Positions 8,709 to 17,192 are shown, counted from the first letter of the stretch. The stretch is DNA of 29,923 bases from Candidatus Methanovirga meridionalis (GCA_031289325.1 JAITPS010000013.1:1-29923), one strand, 5' to 3'. A program made the numbers and translations. Notes: generated by a model not told the origin, from the sequence alone.

Positions 8709-9485
8709 TCAGACCCCTAATTGTTTAATTAAAAAATTTTTACTCTTTAAAACATTTTCATAGTTATTTAATTCAATAATACCATATTTAACCTTTTTTA
8801 AAAAATAATTACTAAAATCAGCATTTCCTTCTCCAAGAGGTAAATGTTGATCTTTAATATTTAAATTATCATTTAAATGATAATAAATAATGTTTGGGAT
8901 ATTTAAAAACTCATTTGGATTTTCATAAGTATTTGCATGTCCCCAATCAATAGTAGCACTTGATCCAACAGCTTTTACAATTTTTTCATGCTCTTTAGGA
9001 GAGTGAGCTAAATATGAAAACCTTTTAGGCATGTTTTCGATTGATAGAATAACACCTATTTCTTCAGCATATTTTTGGCAAGGTTGTAGTGTTTCAATTG
9101 CATAACCAACAGCTAAATCTCTAATTCGTTTTTCTTTTCTATGAACAATACCAGGATGTGTTGTAATAGCTTTTGCAGATAGAATATCGGCTAATTTAAG
9201 TGTTTCAATGGTTTGTTTTTGAGTTTCTTCTCTTATTCCCCTATTCATACTCGCTGGATTTAAATCTATTGTAGGGGCATGTAAAAATATTTCAATGTTA
9301 TATGATATAGCTATTTCTCTAATTTCATCAAGATTTATCTCTTTTTGGTTTTCAAGCACATATCTTGACCAATATGGACCTTCACATAGCAATTCAACAA
9401 TTTCAAATCCATCTTCATTAGCTATTTTAAATATTTCTTTCAATGGTCTCATAAAAAGAGCTAAAGATGAAAAACCAATTTTCAT
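8709..9485 (-). CDS. Sugar phosphate isomerase/epimerase family protein (xylose isomerase-like TIM barrel)
   Basis: A 258-residue protein of the AP-endonuclease-2/xylose-isomerase-like barrel superfamily. Putative metal-ligand positions follow the fold: IFLHAP (strand 3), ITTHPG, ILSIENMP (Glu), ATIDWGHAN (Asp and His), IIYYHLND (His) and GIIELNNYE near the C-terminus (Glu). The start ATG has a strong AGGAGATC ribosome site. It is a single gene between the CRISPR region and family 1 element G, whose end lies about 63 bp upstream. The superfamily includes sugar isomerases and endonuclease IV, and the substrate cannot be told from sequence. Methanogen homologues are generally annotated only at family level. 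Confidence 0.85.
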   Translation of the reverse strand: MKIGFSSLALFMRPLKEIFKIANEDGFEIVELLCEGPYWSRYVLENQKEINLDEIREIAISYNIEIFLHAPTIDLNPASMNRGIREETQKQTIETLKLADILSAKAITTHPGIVHRKEKRIRDLAVGYAIETLQPCQKYAEEIGVILSIENMPKRFSYLAHSPKEHEKIVKAVGSSATIDWGHANTYENPNEFLNIPNIIYYHLNDNLNIKDQHLPLGEGNADFSNYFLKKVKYGIIELNNYENVLKSKNFLIKQLGV

Positions 9486-9643
9486 TAGATCTCCTCTTCA
9501 TTTTTTATTAATTACATGCATCATAATTCAATACATTTTTAACTGAACTATATGGTATATGAAAGGGTTCTTAAATTTTGAACTATAAATTTTTTTATTA
9601 AATTATTTAGTTTCAATTAAATTATTTAATTTCAAATATAAGT

Positions 9644-9756
9644 TTATAAAATCCATAATTTTAAATATCATTTTATAAAAATCCATAATTTTAAATATCA
9701 TTTTATAAAAATCCATAATTTTAAATATCATTTTATAAAAATCCATAATTTTAAAT
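9644..9756. repeat. 30-bp minisatellite inside element G
   Basis: About four units of ATCCATAATTTTAAATATCA followed by TTTTATAAAA, in 30-bp phase. It is the reverse-complement type of the unit expanded in element A. A further single copy occurs at about 9930-9958. Confidence 0.85.
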
Positions 9757-9764
9757 TTCAATTA

Positions 9765-10085
9765 ATATAAATAAATTTTAAATAATAAAAATAAATTTTA
9801 AATAATAAAAATAAATTTTAAATAATAAAAATAAATTTCAATTAATAAAAATAAATTTTAAATAATATAAATACAATTTGATTAATATAAACAATTATAG
9901 ATTAATATCTTTTAATAATATTTAATTTAAATGTCATTTTATAAAAATCCATAATTTTAAATTTCAAATAAAATAAATAAATTTCAAATAAAATAAATAA
10001 ATTTTAAATAAAATAAATAAATTTTAAATAAAATAAATAAATTTCAAATAAAATAAATAAATTTCAAATAATAAAAATAAATTTC
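9765..10085. repeat. 20-bp minisatellites inside element G
   Basis: Two blocks: AATAAATTTTAAATAATAAA (about five copies, 9765-9865) and AAATTTCAAATAAAATAAAT (about six copies, 9956-10085), both with 20-bp period and few differences between units. Confidence 0.85.
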
Positions 10086-10302
10086 AAATAATGTAAATAC
10101 AATTTGATTAATGTAAATATTATAGATTAATATCTTTTAATAATATTTTATTTTCAAAAAAAATCATTTATTGAAAACTTTATCAAAAATCACTATTATT
10201 TAAAATTATTAATATTTATTGAATTATAATATAATAATTATGCAAATTATTTATTTAATCTAATAAAAATTATTTATTTAAATGAATATATTGTAATAAT
10301 TA

Positions 10303-10332
10303 ATGTTAAACTGAAGATTGTTAAACTGAAGA
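10303..10332. repeat. 15-bp tandem duplication before the radical SAM gene
   Basis: TGTTAAACTGAAGAT occurs twice back to back, ending six bases before the ATG at 10339, in the place where a ribosome binding site would be expected. No GGAG-type site is visible, so the transcript may be leaderless or poorly initiated. Confidence 0.85.
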
Positions 10333-10338
10333 TTAAAT

Positions 10339-11037
10339 ATGAAGTTTGGGTCAACAATTATTTCATCCATAGAATTTAATGGAAAAATATCTCTTGTGAT
10401 TTTTATGGGGGGATGTCCATTAAGATGTCCATTTTGTCATAATGAGGAAATAATTAAAATAGAAGAGGATACATCATTATCTGAAGTATTCAAAATCATT
10501 GATAAGAATTTAGAATATATTGATGCTGTTGTTATCTCAGGTGGAGAACCTTTATATCAATTAACTGAATTAAAAGAAATATTAATTTATTCGAAATCTC
10601 TTTTATTAGAAACAAAAGTCGATACAAGTGGAATTTATCCAAATAAATTAGAAGAAATTATAAATTTAGTTGATTATGTATCTATTGATGTTAAAGCACC
10701 TTTTAATAAATATAAAGAATTAATTGGTGAAAATGTTGGTGAAGATGTGAAAAAATCTATTGAAATAGCTAACAAGTCTAAAAATACATACGTTGAATGT
10801 AGAACAACCTACGTTCCATCATTACTTTCTCCTGAAGATATTGAAGATATTGCTAAGAGTATTGAATGTGATGAATATACCCTACAACAATTTAGAAATC
10901 AGAATGTCATTGATAAATCCTTAAGAGATGTAGAAATCCCTAATCCTATTGAACTTAAATCGATAGCAGGAAAAGTTAAAAAATACTTTAAAGTTGTGAG
11001 AGTGAAAACATCTGAATTTGGATGTGAAATTGCATAG
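10339..11037 (+). CDS. Anaerobic ribonucleoside-triphosphate reductase activating protein (radical SAM, NrdG2-like)
   Basis: A 232-residue radical SAM enzyme. The 4Fe-4S motif CPLRCPFC (C26, C30, C33) lies in MGGCPLRCPFCHNEEI, followed by the SAM-binding stretch VVISGGEPL near residue 75 and SIDVKAPF near 118. Length and layout fit the archaeal activase group that produces a glycyl radical on anaerobic (class III) ribonucleotide reductase. The reductase itself is not in this window, so the partner is inferred from the family. A conserved QFRNQNVID-type C-terminal part supports this subfamily. The duplicated 15-bp block upstream and the lack of a clear ribosome site are unusual. It runs convergently into map, with 37 bp between the stop codons. 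Confidence 0.87.
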   Translation: MKFGSTIISSIEFNGKISLVIFMGGCPLRCPFCHNEEIIKIEEDTSLSEVFKIIDKNLEYIDAVVISGGEPLYQLTELKEILIYSKSLLLETKVDTSGIYPNKLEEIINLVDYVSIDVKAPFNKYKELIGENVGEDVKKSIEIANKSKNTYVECRTTYVPSLLSPEDIEDIAKSIECDEYTLQQFRNQNVIDKSLRDVEIPNPIELKSIAGKVKKYFKVVRVKTSEFGCEIA

Positions 11038-11074
11038 TTATACCCATTTTGGAAAGTTTTTATTGTTATATTAC

Positions 11075-12037
11075 TCAAACAGTAGTAATATGACATCCTT
11101 CTTTTTCTACAATAAGGGTGTGTTCCTTTTGTGCTACCCATGCACCACTTTTTTCTCTTAATATATTGTATGGATAAATAGCCATTGAATCAGATAACTC
11201 TTTTATAGAACTATTAAGTCTATTTGAATTAAATTCCTCTGTTAACCATCTAAATGAAAATGGTAAGTTGGGATAATTTCTTCTAATATGATTCAAAACT
11301 TTTTTTGTGTATTGAAGTCTGAAAGACCTATTTTTTAAAAATTTAAAGATATTTACTGCAGGTACATCTACAACATAACCTACTCCATTGGTTACAAAAG
11401 GTTCAATAGCTATAACATCTCCTTCTTCTAATTTTCCAGCACGATTATCTTTAACATTAGGAATTGATAATCCAGAATGCAAATCCCATTGTTCTAAACT
11501 ATGTCCTGCAAGATTTCGAATAGGACTAAAACCTAAGCCAGTGATTGTTTTCTCAACCTCACCACCAATATCTTTAACTTCAACCCCAGCTTTAACTGTA
11601 CTAATAGCCACATCTAAAGCAGCATCAGATGCTTCTATCAAGCTTTCATTTTTATTTGTTTCATCATCACTTAAATCACTGTCTCCTTTTGCAATTATTG
11701 TAATTGCAGAATCAGCTATATATCCATTAACTTCAGCTCCTAAATCTAATTTAACTAAATCCCCCCCATTTATAATATTTTTATCGTTTGGTGGAGATGT
11801 GTAATGAGCCGTTATTTCATTTACAGAAACATTGCATGGAAAAGCTATTCCCCCACCTTCTTTAATTATTTTACTTTCAACAAATTCAACTAACTCTATA
11901 ATAGCTAAACCATCATTTATTAATTTTGATGCTTCATTTCTAACCTTTGAAACAATTTTTCCTGCTTTTTCATATGATTGAAATACTTCTTGTTCTGAAG
12001 AGGACGAGAATTCTTTCTTAGTTGTTGGATTATTCAT
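11075..12037 (-). CDS. map: Methionine aminopeptidase, type II
   Basis: A 320-residue cytosolic metalloprotease that removes the initiator methionine from new proteins. All five metal ligands of the pita-bread fold are visible: D98 (VKLDLGAEV), D109 (YIADSA), H179 (NLAGHSLEQW), E212 (VIAIEPF) and E305 (AQKEHTLIV). A second His (H187, WDLHSG) is at the usual catalytic position. The insert typical of type II enzymes (about 230-300) is present. It is about 20 residues longer than usual at the N-terminus and has an acidic insert at 120-131 (SDLSDDETNKNE). Its ATG overlaps the stop of the upstream 115-aa gene (ATGA), with GGAGAG as ribosome site, so the two are translationally coupled. Confidence 0.96.
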   Translation of the reverse strand: MNNPTTKKEFSSSSEQEVFQSYEKAGKIVSKVRNEASKLINDGLAIIELVEFVESKIIKEGGGIAFPCNVSVNEITAHYTSPPNDKNIINGGDLVKLDLGAEVNGYIADSAITIIAKGDSDLSDDETNKNESLIEASDAALDVAISTVKAGVEVKDIGGEVEKTITGLGFSPIRNLAGHSLEQWDLHSGLSIPNVKDNRAGKLEEGDVIAIEPFVTNGVGYVVDVPAVNIFKFLKNRSFRLQYTKKVLNHIRRNYPNLPFSFRWLTEEFNSNRLNSSIKELSDSMAIYPYNILREKSGAWVAQKEHTLIVEKEGCHITTV

Positions 12038-12381
12038 ATTAACTCTCCAAAAGGATTATACTCAAGCAGTCTGAATCGAGAAAAGATAGTTTTTTTAGAT
12101 AATTGGATTTTAAGTGATTGTTTGAATTGTTTTGTTAAATAAACTAAACATTGACTATTTAGTTCTTTCATCCAATTTTGCTTGGAATTTCCATAATTGA
12201 AATCTTTAAAATTTATAGTTAAAAATCTTTTAATAAATTTGTTTTGTGAAGGAATGAAGTCTAAAACATAATTATTTTTAAATTTATTATTTAATTGGTT
12301 CCATGTAACAATTGATTGATGTGAATTTTTAATGGTATATGATTTTAATTCCTCTATGGGATTTTTAACACTATACAACAT
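12034..12381 (-). CDS. Conserved-looking small basic protein coupled to map, function unknown
   Basis: A 115-residue product. I chose the ATG at 12381 because a perfect AGGAGGT lies five bases upstream; an in-frame ATG at 12408 would put that site inside the gene. The sequence is basic, with VTWNQLNNKFKNNYVLDFI, then FKDFNYGNSKQNWMKEL and a C-terminal KTIFSRFRLLEYNPFGELI. There is no signal peptide, membrane segment or metal motif, and no family is recognised. It shares an ATGA overlap with map, so the two are co-translated. This suggests a role linked to protein maturation or simply a shared transcript; which one cannot be told from the sequence. Confidence 0.75.
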   Translation of the reverse strand: MLYSVKNPIEELKSYTIKNSHQSIVTWNQLNNKFKNNYVLDFIPSQNKFIKRFLTINFKDFNYGNSKQNWMKELNSQCLVYLTKQFKQSLKIQLSKKTIFSRFRLLEYNPFGELI

Positions 12382-12402
12382 ACAATACCTCCTATTTTTA
12401 TG

Positions 12403-12478
12403 TAGCATGCCCTAAAGAGGATGAGGAATGAACTTAAGGTTCAACTTTAAAAATTCATGCTAATTTTACACTGCCGAA
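12403..12478 (-). mobile_element. MITE-like element, family 3, short degenerate copy
   Basis: TAAAGAGGATGAGGAAT at the left and ATTCATGCTAATTTTACACT followed by GCCGAA at the right match the two ends of the complete family 3 copy at 25852-25996, with the middle lost. It sits about 10 bases upstream of the ribosome site of the 115-aa gene. Confidence 0.55.
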
Positions 12479-12544
12479 AATCTGAAAGATTTTATTTATT
12501 CTCAAAATTTATTAGGTTTACTATAATTAATTTATTATAATAAA

Positions 12545-12553
12545 ATATATATA
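12545..12553 (+). promoter_or_regulatory. Possible TATA box of thrC
   Basis: AAATATATATATTAAAT is the strongest archaeal box-A-like site upstream of thrC. A start of transcription about 25 bases downstream would give a leader of about 65 bases. The DNA is AT-rich throughout, so this is suggestive only. Confidence 0.35.
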
Positions 12554-12640
12554 TTAAATCTTAAACAAATAATGTATATTTAAAATTTCTTAATTAAATA
12601 TTTGTAGTTAATTAAACATTTTGTATAGTATAGTGATTTT

Positions 12641-13837
12641 ATGATAAAATGTGTATCATGTGAGAAAACTTATGATAATGATGATATAGTATACACTTGT
12701 GAGAAATGTGGTTCTGTTTTAGAGGTTGAAGTTGAGAACAATATCTCGAAAGATGTTTTTAATGGAAGAAAATTAGGTCTTTGGAAATATAGGGAATTTA
12801 TACCAGTTGATTACTCTCATGTTGTTTCATTAGATGAGGGAGGAACACCATTTTGTAAATGCGATAAAATCGGGAAAGAATTAGGTATTGAGCTTTATGT
12901 TAAAGTGGAAGGTTCAAATCCAACAGGAAGTTTCAAGGATAGGGGAATGAGTGTTGGAGTTACTAAAGCTATTGAACTTGGTGTTAATACAGTTGGATGT
13001 GCATCAACAGGCAATACCTCTGCATCTCTTGCTGCTTATGCTGCTCGTGGAGGTTTAAGGTCAATAGTGCTTCTACCAGCAGGTAAAGTAGCTCTTGGAA
13101 AGTTAGCACAAGCAATGTTCTATGGTAGTGAAGTTTTATCTGTTAATGGAAATTTTGACCAAGCTCTTGAATCAGCTACAAAATTAGCTAATGAAAAATA
13201 TATTTATCTTCTTAATTCAATCAATCCATTTAGATTAGAGGGTCAAAAGTCTATAGGTTTTGAAATTGTGGATGAATTAGGTTGGGAGTCTCCAGATAGA
13301 ATTATACTCCCTATTGGAAATGCTGGAAATATATCAGCTATTTGGAAAGGAATAACAGAATTTTATAATGCTGACTACATTGATGAAAAACCAATAATGA
13401 CAGGTATTCAAGCAGAAGGAGCTGCTCCTATTGTTGAAGCATTTAAAAATAAATCATATAATATTAATCCTGTTGAAAATCCTGAAACTGTGGCAACAGC
13501 TATTAGAATAGGTAATCCAGTTAGTTATACTAAGGCTCTTCGAGCAATATATGATTCAAATGGGTATGTTGATTCAGTAACAGATGAAGAGATATTAAAC
13601 GCTCAAAAATTACTTGCAAGAGTTGAAGGAATAGGTGTTGAACCTGCTTCAGCAGCATCAATAGCTGGTCTTAAAAAATTAGTTAATGAGGGTGTTATTG
13701 ATAAAGGTGAAAGAGTTGTTGCGGTTGTTACTGGTCATGTTCTTAAGGATCCTGATGTAGCTATTAAAGCTTCAAGTAAACCAATTGAAGTTGAAGCAGA
13801 TTTCAATCAACTTAAATCTATTTTAGAAAAGAAATAA
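12641..13837 (+). CDS. thrC: Threonine synthase
   Basis: A 398-residue PLP enzyme that converts O-phosphohomoserine to threonine in the cytoplasm. The N-terminus has a zinc ribbon (C4, C7, C20, C23), typical of the archaeal and short bacterial form. The PLP Schiff-base lysine is K99 in GSNPTGSFKDRG. The phosphate-binding loop is STGNTSASLAAYAA, and LPIGNAGN is the glycine-rich PLP-phosphate loop. Near the C-terminus, VEPASAASIAGL and VVAVVTGHVLKDPD are family hallmarks. The length is typical. GTGAT lies a few bases before the ATG as a ribosome site. It is a single gene; no thrB or hom is next to it. Confidence 0.97.
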   Translation: MIKCVSCEKTYDNDDIVYTCEKCGSVLEVEVENNISKDVFNGRKLGLWKYREFIPVDYSHVVSLDEGGTPFCKCDKIGKELGIELYVKVEGSNPTGSFKDRGMSVGVTKAIELGVNTVGCASTGNTSASLAAYAARGGLRSIVLLPAGKVALGKLAQAMFYGSEVLSVNGNFDQALESATKLANEKYIYLLNSINPFRLEGQKSIGFEIVDELGWESPDRIILPIGNAGNISAIWKGITEFYNADYIDEKPIMTGIQAEGAAPIVEAFKNKSYNINPVENPETVATAIRIGNPVSYTKALRAIYDSNGYVDSVTDEEILNAQKLLARVEGIGVEPASAASIAGLKKLVNEGVIDKGERVVAVVTGHVLKDPDVAIKASSKPIEVEADFNQLKSILEKK

Positions 13838-14019
13838 TTAAATAAAAAAACAGAATCTAAAAATAAGCAGAATCTAAAAATTTTGAACTCCTTTTAACAT
13901 TTTCTAATTTATTCGTTGTCTTTTTCTATATTTAAAAATAAATGATTAACTACAAATATTTTTTCAGTAATATCCAACAATTCAATTTTTTTGATTTTCA
14001 TCCATATTTTAAAATTAAT
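13838..14019. other. AT-rich spacer after thrC
   Basis: The thrC stop is followed by a short direct repeat (CAGAATCTAAAAAT, twice at about 13850-13880) and T-rich stretches that could terminate transcription. No gene seen. Confidence 0.5.
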
Positions 14020-14398
14020 AAATACTAATTAGAATTTATTTATATTATTTAAAAATTATTTATATTAATTAGAATTTATTTATATTAGTTAAAAATTATT
14101 TATATTAATTAAAATTTATTTATATTATTTAAAATTTAAAATTATAGATTTTTATAAACTAATATTTAAAGTTAAATAATTTAATAAAAAAATTTATTAT
14201 TTAAAATTTAAGAATTTTTCCATAAGGATTATAATTTAAAATTAGTTATATTAAACAAAATTTATTTATATTATTTAAAATTTAAAGTTATAGATTTTTA
14301 TAAATTGATATTTAAAATTAGATAATTTAATAAAAAAATTATTATTTTAAAAAAAAATTATTATTTTAAAATTTAAGAACTTTTCCATAATGACAATA
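14020..14398 (+). mobile_element. MITE-like element, family 1, copy B (two right ends, no clear left end)
   Basis: The interior matches family 1 (AAAATTATAGATTTTTATAA and AATTTAATAAAAAAATTTAT type blocks), with 20-bp TTTATATTAATTAAAATT-like repeats on the left. Two right ends occur: AAGAATTTTTCCATAAGGAT at 14210-14229 and TTAAGAACTTTTCCATAATG at 14374-14393, about 165 bp apart, each preceded by the usual interior. It is probably a nested or tandemly duplicated insertion whose left end has decayed. Confidence 0.6.
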
Positions 14399-14405
14399 TA
14401 TAAAT
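14397..14405 (+). promoter_or_regulatory. Possible TATA box of the TraB-family gene
   Basis: TATATAAAT directly overlaps the outer tip of the second right end of family 1 copy B. It lies about 91 bases before the ATG at 14496, so transcription would start near 14425-14430. Confidence 0.4.
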
Positions 14406-14495
14406 AAAAATTTTTAAATATAATAATAGTTAAATTATTTAAAGTAAAATAAATGATGATATTAATTTTTAATTTTATTTGTGAGTGTTTAAAAG

Positions 14496-15665
14496 ATGAA
14501 AAAAGAATGTTTAACAATTATTGGAACTGCACATGTTTCTAAAGAAAGTGTTGAAGAAGTAAAAAATGTTATTAATGAACAACAGCCAGAAGTTGTAGCT
14601 ATTGAACTTGATGCTAATAGATATAAACGTTTAATTAATGAAAGAGATGGTGTTGAAGAAGAAAACATATCCATCACTAAAATTATTAAAGAAGATAAAG
14701 TTGGGATCTTTATTGCAAGTATGATACTAACAGTAATTCAAAGTAAAATAGGTGATGAATTAGATGTTAAACCTGGTTCTGAAATGATAGCTGCAATTGA
14801 AGCTGGAGAAAAAAATGGTGCAGAAATAGCTTTAATTGACAGGGACATTAACATTACATTACAAAGAACTATGAATAAAATGGGGACTTATGAAAAGCTT
14901 AAATTCATTTTTACTCTTATTTATTCATATTTTGATGATGGTGACGATGATAATGAAGTAGAGAGTATTGAAGATTTAAAAAAACAAGATGTGTTAGAAG
15001 AAGTAATGGAATACTTTGAAAAAACATCTCCTTCAGTTTATGAGGTTCTTGTTAAAGAAAGAGATGCATATTTAGCAAAATCTATACTTGGGATTGAAAA
15101 AGATCATGTTGTTGCAGTTGTTGGTGCAGGACATAAAAAAGGCATGAATCATTACTTAGATAATGTAGAGGAAATACCATCATTAGAAGAACTTACAAAC
15201 ATTGAGAAAAAAGGTTTTCCTTGGCTTAAAACTATTCTATATTTAATACCAATATCATTTGTTGCAATATTTATATTAGCTCTTTGGAGAGGAGTTGATA
15301 TATCCTACAACTTATGGGAGTTTTTTTTAATCAGTGGAGTTTTTGCATTTTTAGGTTCTATTTTATCTGGTTCAAAAATTCAATCGGCTGTGGTTGGATT
15401 TTTTGTGGCTGTTCCATGCATAATACATCCTTTTTTTGCAACTGGATTTCTTACAGGGTTAACAGAAGCCAAATATAGAAAATTTAAAAGAAGTGATATT
15501 GTTAATTTAACAAAAATTGAAAGTTTTAAAGATTTATGGCATAATTCAATATTTAGAATTCTTTTAGTTGTTATTGGGACAGATCTTAGTGTTAGTATTG
15601 CTACTATAATTATACTTCCATCAATAGTATTTATTCCATTAGCAAGTAAAATCTTTGGAGGTTAA
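14496..15665 (+). CDS. TraB/GumN (TIKI) family membrane protein
   Basis: A 389-residue protein with an N-terminal TraB domain (about 1-230) and four to five membrane helices in the C-terminal third (about 245-385). Family motifs seen are IIGTAHVSKES at 8-18, VVAIELDANRYKRL near 33-46, IALIDRDINITLQR near 109-122 and VVAVVGAGHKKGMNHYL near 206-222. These carry the conserved GTAHVS, E, R and GxGH positions. TraB relatives include peptide pheromone shutdown proteins and the TIKI metalloproteases; the archaeal member has no proven function. Its last codons (GGA GGT TAA) serve as ribosome site for the DUF1922 gene, so the two genes form an operon. The promoter probably lies at the edge of the inserted element upstream. 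Confidence 0.9.
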   Translation: MKKECLTIIGTAHVSKESVEEVKNVINEQQPEVVAIELDANRYKRLINERDGVEEENISITKIIKEDKVGIFIASMILTVIQSKIGDELDVKPGSEMIAAIEAGEKNGAEIALIDRDINITLQRTMNKMGTYEKLKFIFTLIYSYFDDGDDDNEVESIEDLKKQDVLEEVMEYFEKTSPSVYEVLVKERDAYLAKSILGIEKDHVVAVVGAGHKKGMNHYLDNVEEIPSLEELTNIEKKGFPWLKTILYLIPISFVAIFILALWRGVDISYNLWEFFLISGVFAFLGSILSGSKIQSAVVGFFVAVPCIIHPFFATGFLTGLTEAKYRKFKRSDIVNLTKIESFKDLWHNSIFRILLVVIGTDLSVSIATIIILPSIVFIPLASKIFGG

Positions 15666-15666
15666 A

Positions 15667-15897
15667 ATGTATCTTATTTTCCGTTGTGATTGTGGTAGAG
15701 CTTTATATGCAAAAGAAGGTGTTGTTAAGAGAAAATGTGTTTGTGGAAAAATCTTAAAGGTAAAAGAAAGAAGAATTTTTAAAAAAGTGGAAAATGTGAT
15801 GGATGCTTCTTATACTGTTCAACAAATGCAAGAAGAAAATTATGGAAAAACTGGATTTACGACTGCTGATTCAATAAAATTCCATAGACGATTTTAA
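15667..15897 (+). CDS. DUF1922 family zinc-ribbon-like protein
   Basis: A 76-residue product. I start at the ATG at 15667 because GGAGGT lies five bases upstream, within the end of the TraB gene; an in-frame TTG at 15655 would include that site. Two CxC pairs (C7/C9 in FRCDCGRALYA and C24/C26 in KCVCGKIL) form a small zinc-binding beta domain, and a basic linker (KVKERRIFKK) and a short helix follow. This matches DUF1922, a methanogen family with a known small zinc-containing fold but no assigned job. The tight coupling to TraB suggests they are made together. Confidence 0.85.
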   Translation: MYLIFRCDCGRALYAKEGVVKRKCVCGKILKVKERRIFKKVENVMDASYTVQQMQEENYGKTGFTTADSIKFHRRF

Positions 15898-16009
15898 GAT
15901 ACATTAATAAATTATTCTTAAAATGTATGATATAAGGTTAAATGTATGATATAACGTAAAACACCATATTTATATAAATTAAATTTATAAAACACAATAT
16001 AATGACTTC

Positions 16010-16072
16010 AAATTACTTATTTTAACCTTATAATTACTTATTTTAACCCTATAATTACTTATTTTAACCCTA
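16010..16072. repeat. 21-bp tandem repeat covering the end of the RraA-like gene, 3 copies
   Basis: TAATTACTTATTTTAACCCT plus A is repeated three times (first copy slightly diverged). The innermost copy encodes the last codons and stop of the RraA-like gene (IIGLK-stop on the minus strand). The other copies lie downstream, each repeating the same stop. Confidence 0.9.
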
Positions 16073-16850
16073 TAATTTCAGAAAGAGATTTTCCTTTTTC
16101 AAGATTGTTGTAAATATTTCTTTCATTTGTTTTAATAGCTATCACTTTTTTCATGGCAATTTCAAACAATCCTTTAGGAATTAAAACAACCCCATTTTTA
16201 TCTCCAAAAATAAAATCACCTGGATTAATATGGGAATGATGTGAACTTATACTACAATTAATCGTCCCATGCCCAAGAGCAGATCCTGCATTAGGACATA
16301 CATCAAAAGCAAAAACAGGATAATCCAATCCAATTAAATTATCCAGATCTCTGATGTAACCCAAAACAAATGTTCCAGCTATTTTTTTATTTTTAGCGGC
16401 TATGGATGTTAATTCACCCCAAACAGCCATAGATTTACTTTTTATTAAATCATAGCCATTTGAATTATTTTCAGAGTAGGCATTTATAAGAATAACTTCT
16501 CCTTCTTTTGCTTTATCAATAGCTAAAGCAGATGTTCCCCAATCATTGGATGATGTTTCAACAGTTATAACTTCACCATAAGCTGTTAAACCATTTATAC
16601 TTTTTAAATCTTTTAGAACTCCATTATTATTTGTTAAAGAATAAAGAGCATCAGATATTTCACATGAAGAAGTAGAATTTAGAAGAAGTCTGAGATCATG
16701 ATAATATTCACTATTTTCTTTTTTATCATATAAATTTTCAATTGACAAACATTTAAGATAATTTCCATCAGAATCTTTATTTACCCTAATTTTTTTCTTT
16801 GATACTCCTTTTAAAAAATTCTTCGGTGTTAATTTTTCATTTTTCTTCAT
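16059..16850 (-). CDS. RraA-like / demethylmenaquinone methyltransferase-like family protein
   Basis: A 263-residue protein of the RraA/HMG-aldolase-like fold (Pfam Methyltransf_6). Seen are SSCEISDALYSL at about 65-76, the GYIRDLDNL motif near 168 (G-x-R-D, the Arg-Asp pair of the active-site pocket in aldolase members) and FIFGDKNGVVLIPKGL near 220 (D-x-x-G-V-x-x-x-P). The first 45 residues are an extra basic stretch. Methanogens often carry this domain fused to hexulose-phosphate synthase; here it is free-standing. Catalytic role is uncertain: aldolase, ribonuclease regulator or neither. The ATG at 16850 is preferred over the TTG three codons upstream, though no ribosome site is visible for either. 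The tip of family 1 element C lies 22 bp upstream, so any promoter must involve the element. Confidence 0.82.
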   Translation of the reverse strand: MKKNEKLTPKNFLKGVSKKKIRVNKDSDGNYLKCLSIENLYDKKENSEYYHDLRLLLNSTSSCEISDALYSLTNNNGVLKDLKSINGLTAYGEVITVETSSNDWGTSALAIDKAKEGEVILINAYSENNSNGYDLIKSKSMAVWGELTSIAAKNKKIAGTFVLGYIRDLDNLIGLDYPVFAFDVCPNAGSALGHGTINCSISSHHSHINPGDFIFGDKNGVVLIPKGLFEIAMKKVIAIKTNERNIYNNLEKGKSLSEIIGLK

Positions 16851-16871
16851 AATTATCAACTATAAAATAAC

Positions 16872-17085
16872 TATAGTAGCTTTGATAAAGCTCTTAATAA
16901 ATAACCTTTTTTAAAAATAAATATCATTAAAAAATATTAATTTAAAATTACCTATATTAATCAAAATAAATTTATATTAATTAAAATTTGAAATTATAGA
17001 CTTTTATAAAGTGATATTTAAAATTAAATAATTTAATAAAAAAAGTTATCATCAAAAATTTAAGAACTTTTTCATAATAACTATA
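16872..17085 (+). mobile_element. MITE-like element, family 1, copy C (compact, complete)
   Basis: At 214 bp this is one of the two cleanest copies. The left end TATAGTAGCTTTGATAAAGC runs to TCTTA, and the right end TAAGAACTTTTTCATAATAA runs to CTATA. Left and right match as inverted repeats at 19 of 25 positions. The interior is AT-rich and non-coding. The outermost bases are TATAGT and its complement, so an insertion at a TA dinucleotide is possible. Confidence 0.75.
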
Positions 17086-17192
17086 TTATAAGTTTATTTT
17101 AAAAATAGGTCATGCTCATCATATTAAAATTTTTGTTTATAGTATCATTTAGAGAATTTCCATTATATAATTCCTAAATTTCTATATTTTTA

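Larger units (their letters stand above)
9549..10197 (-). mobile_element. MITE-like element, family 1, copy G (reverse orientation, expanded)
   Basis: One end reads TATATGGTATATGAAAGGGT then TCTTAA; the other reads CATTTATTGAAAACTTTATC then AAAAATCACTAT. These are the family 1 right and left ends in reverse orientation. The interior is non-coding and filled with 30-bp and 20-bp minisatellites. Length is about 649 bp. It fills nearly the whole space between two divergent genes: 63 bp from the isomerase start and about 141 bp from the radical SAM start. Confidence 0.65.
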
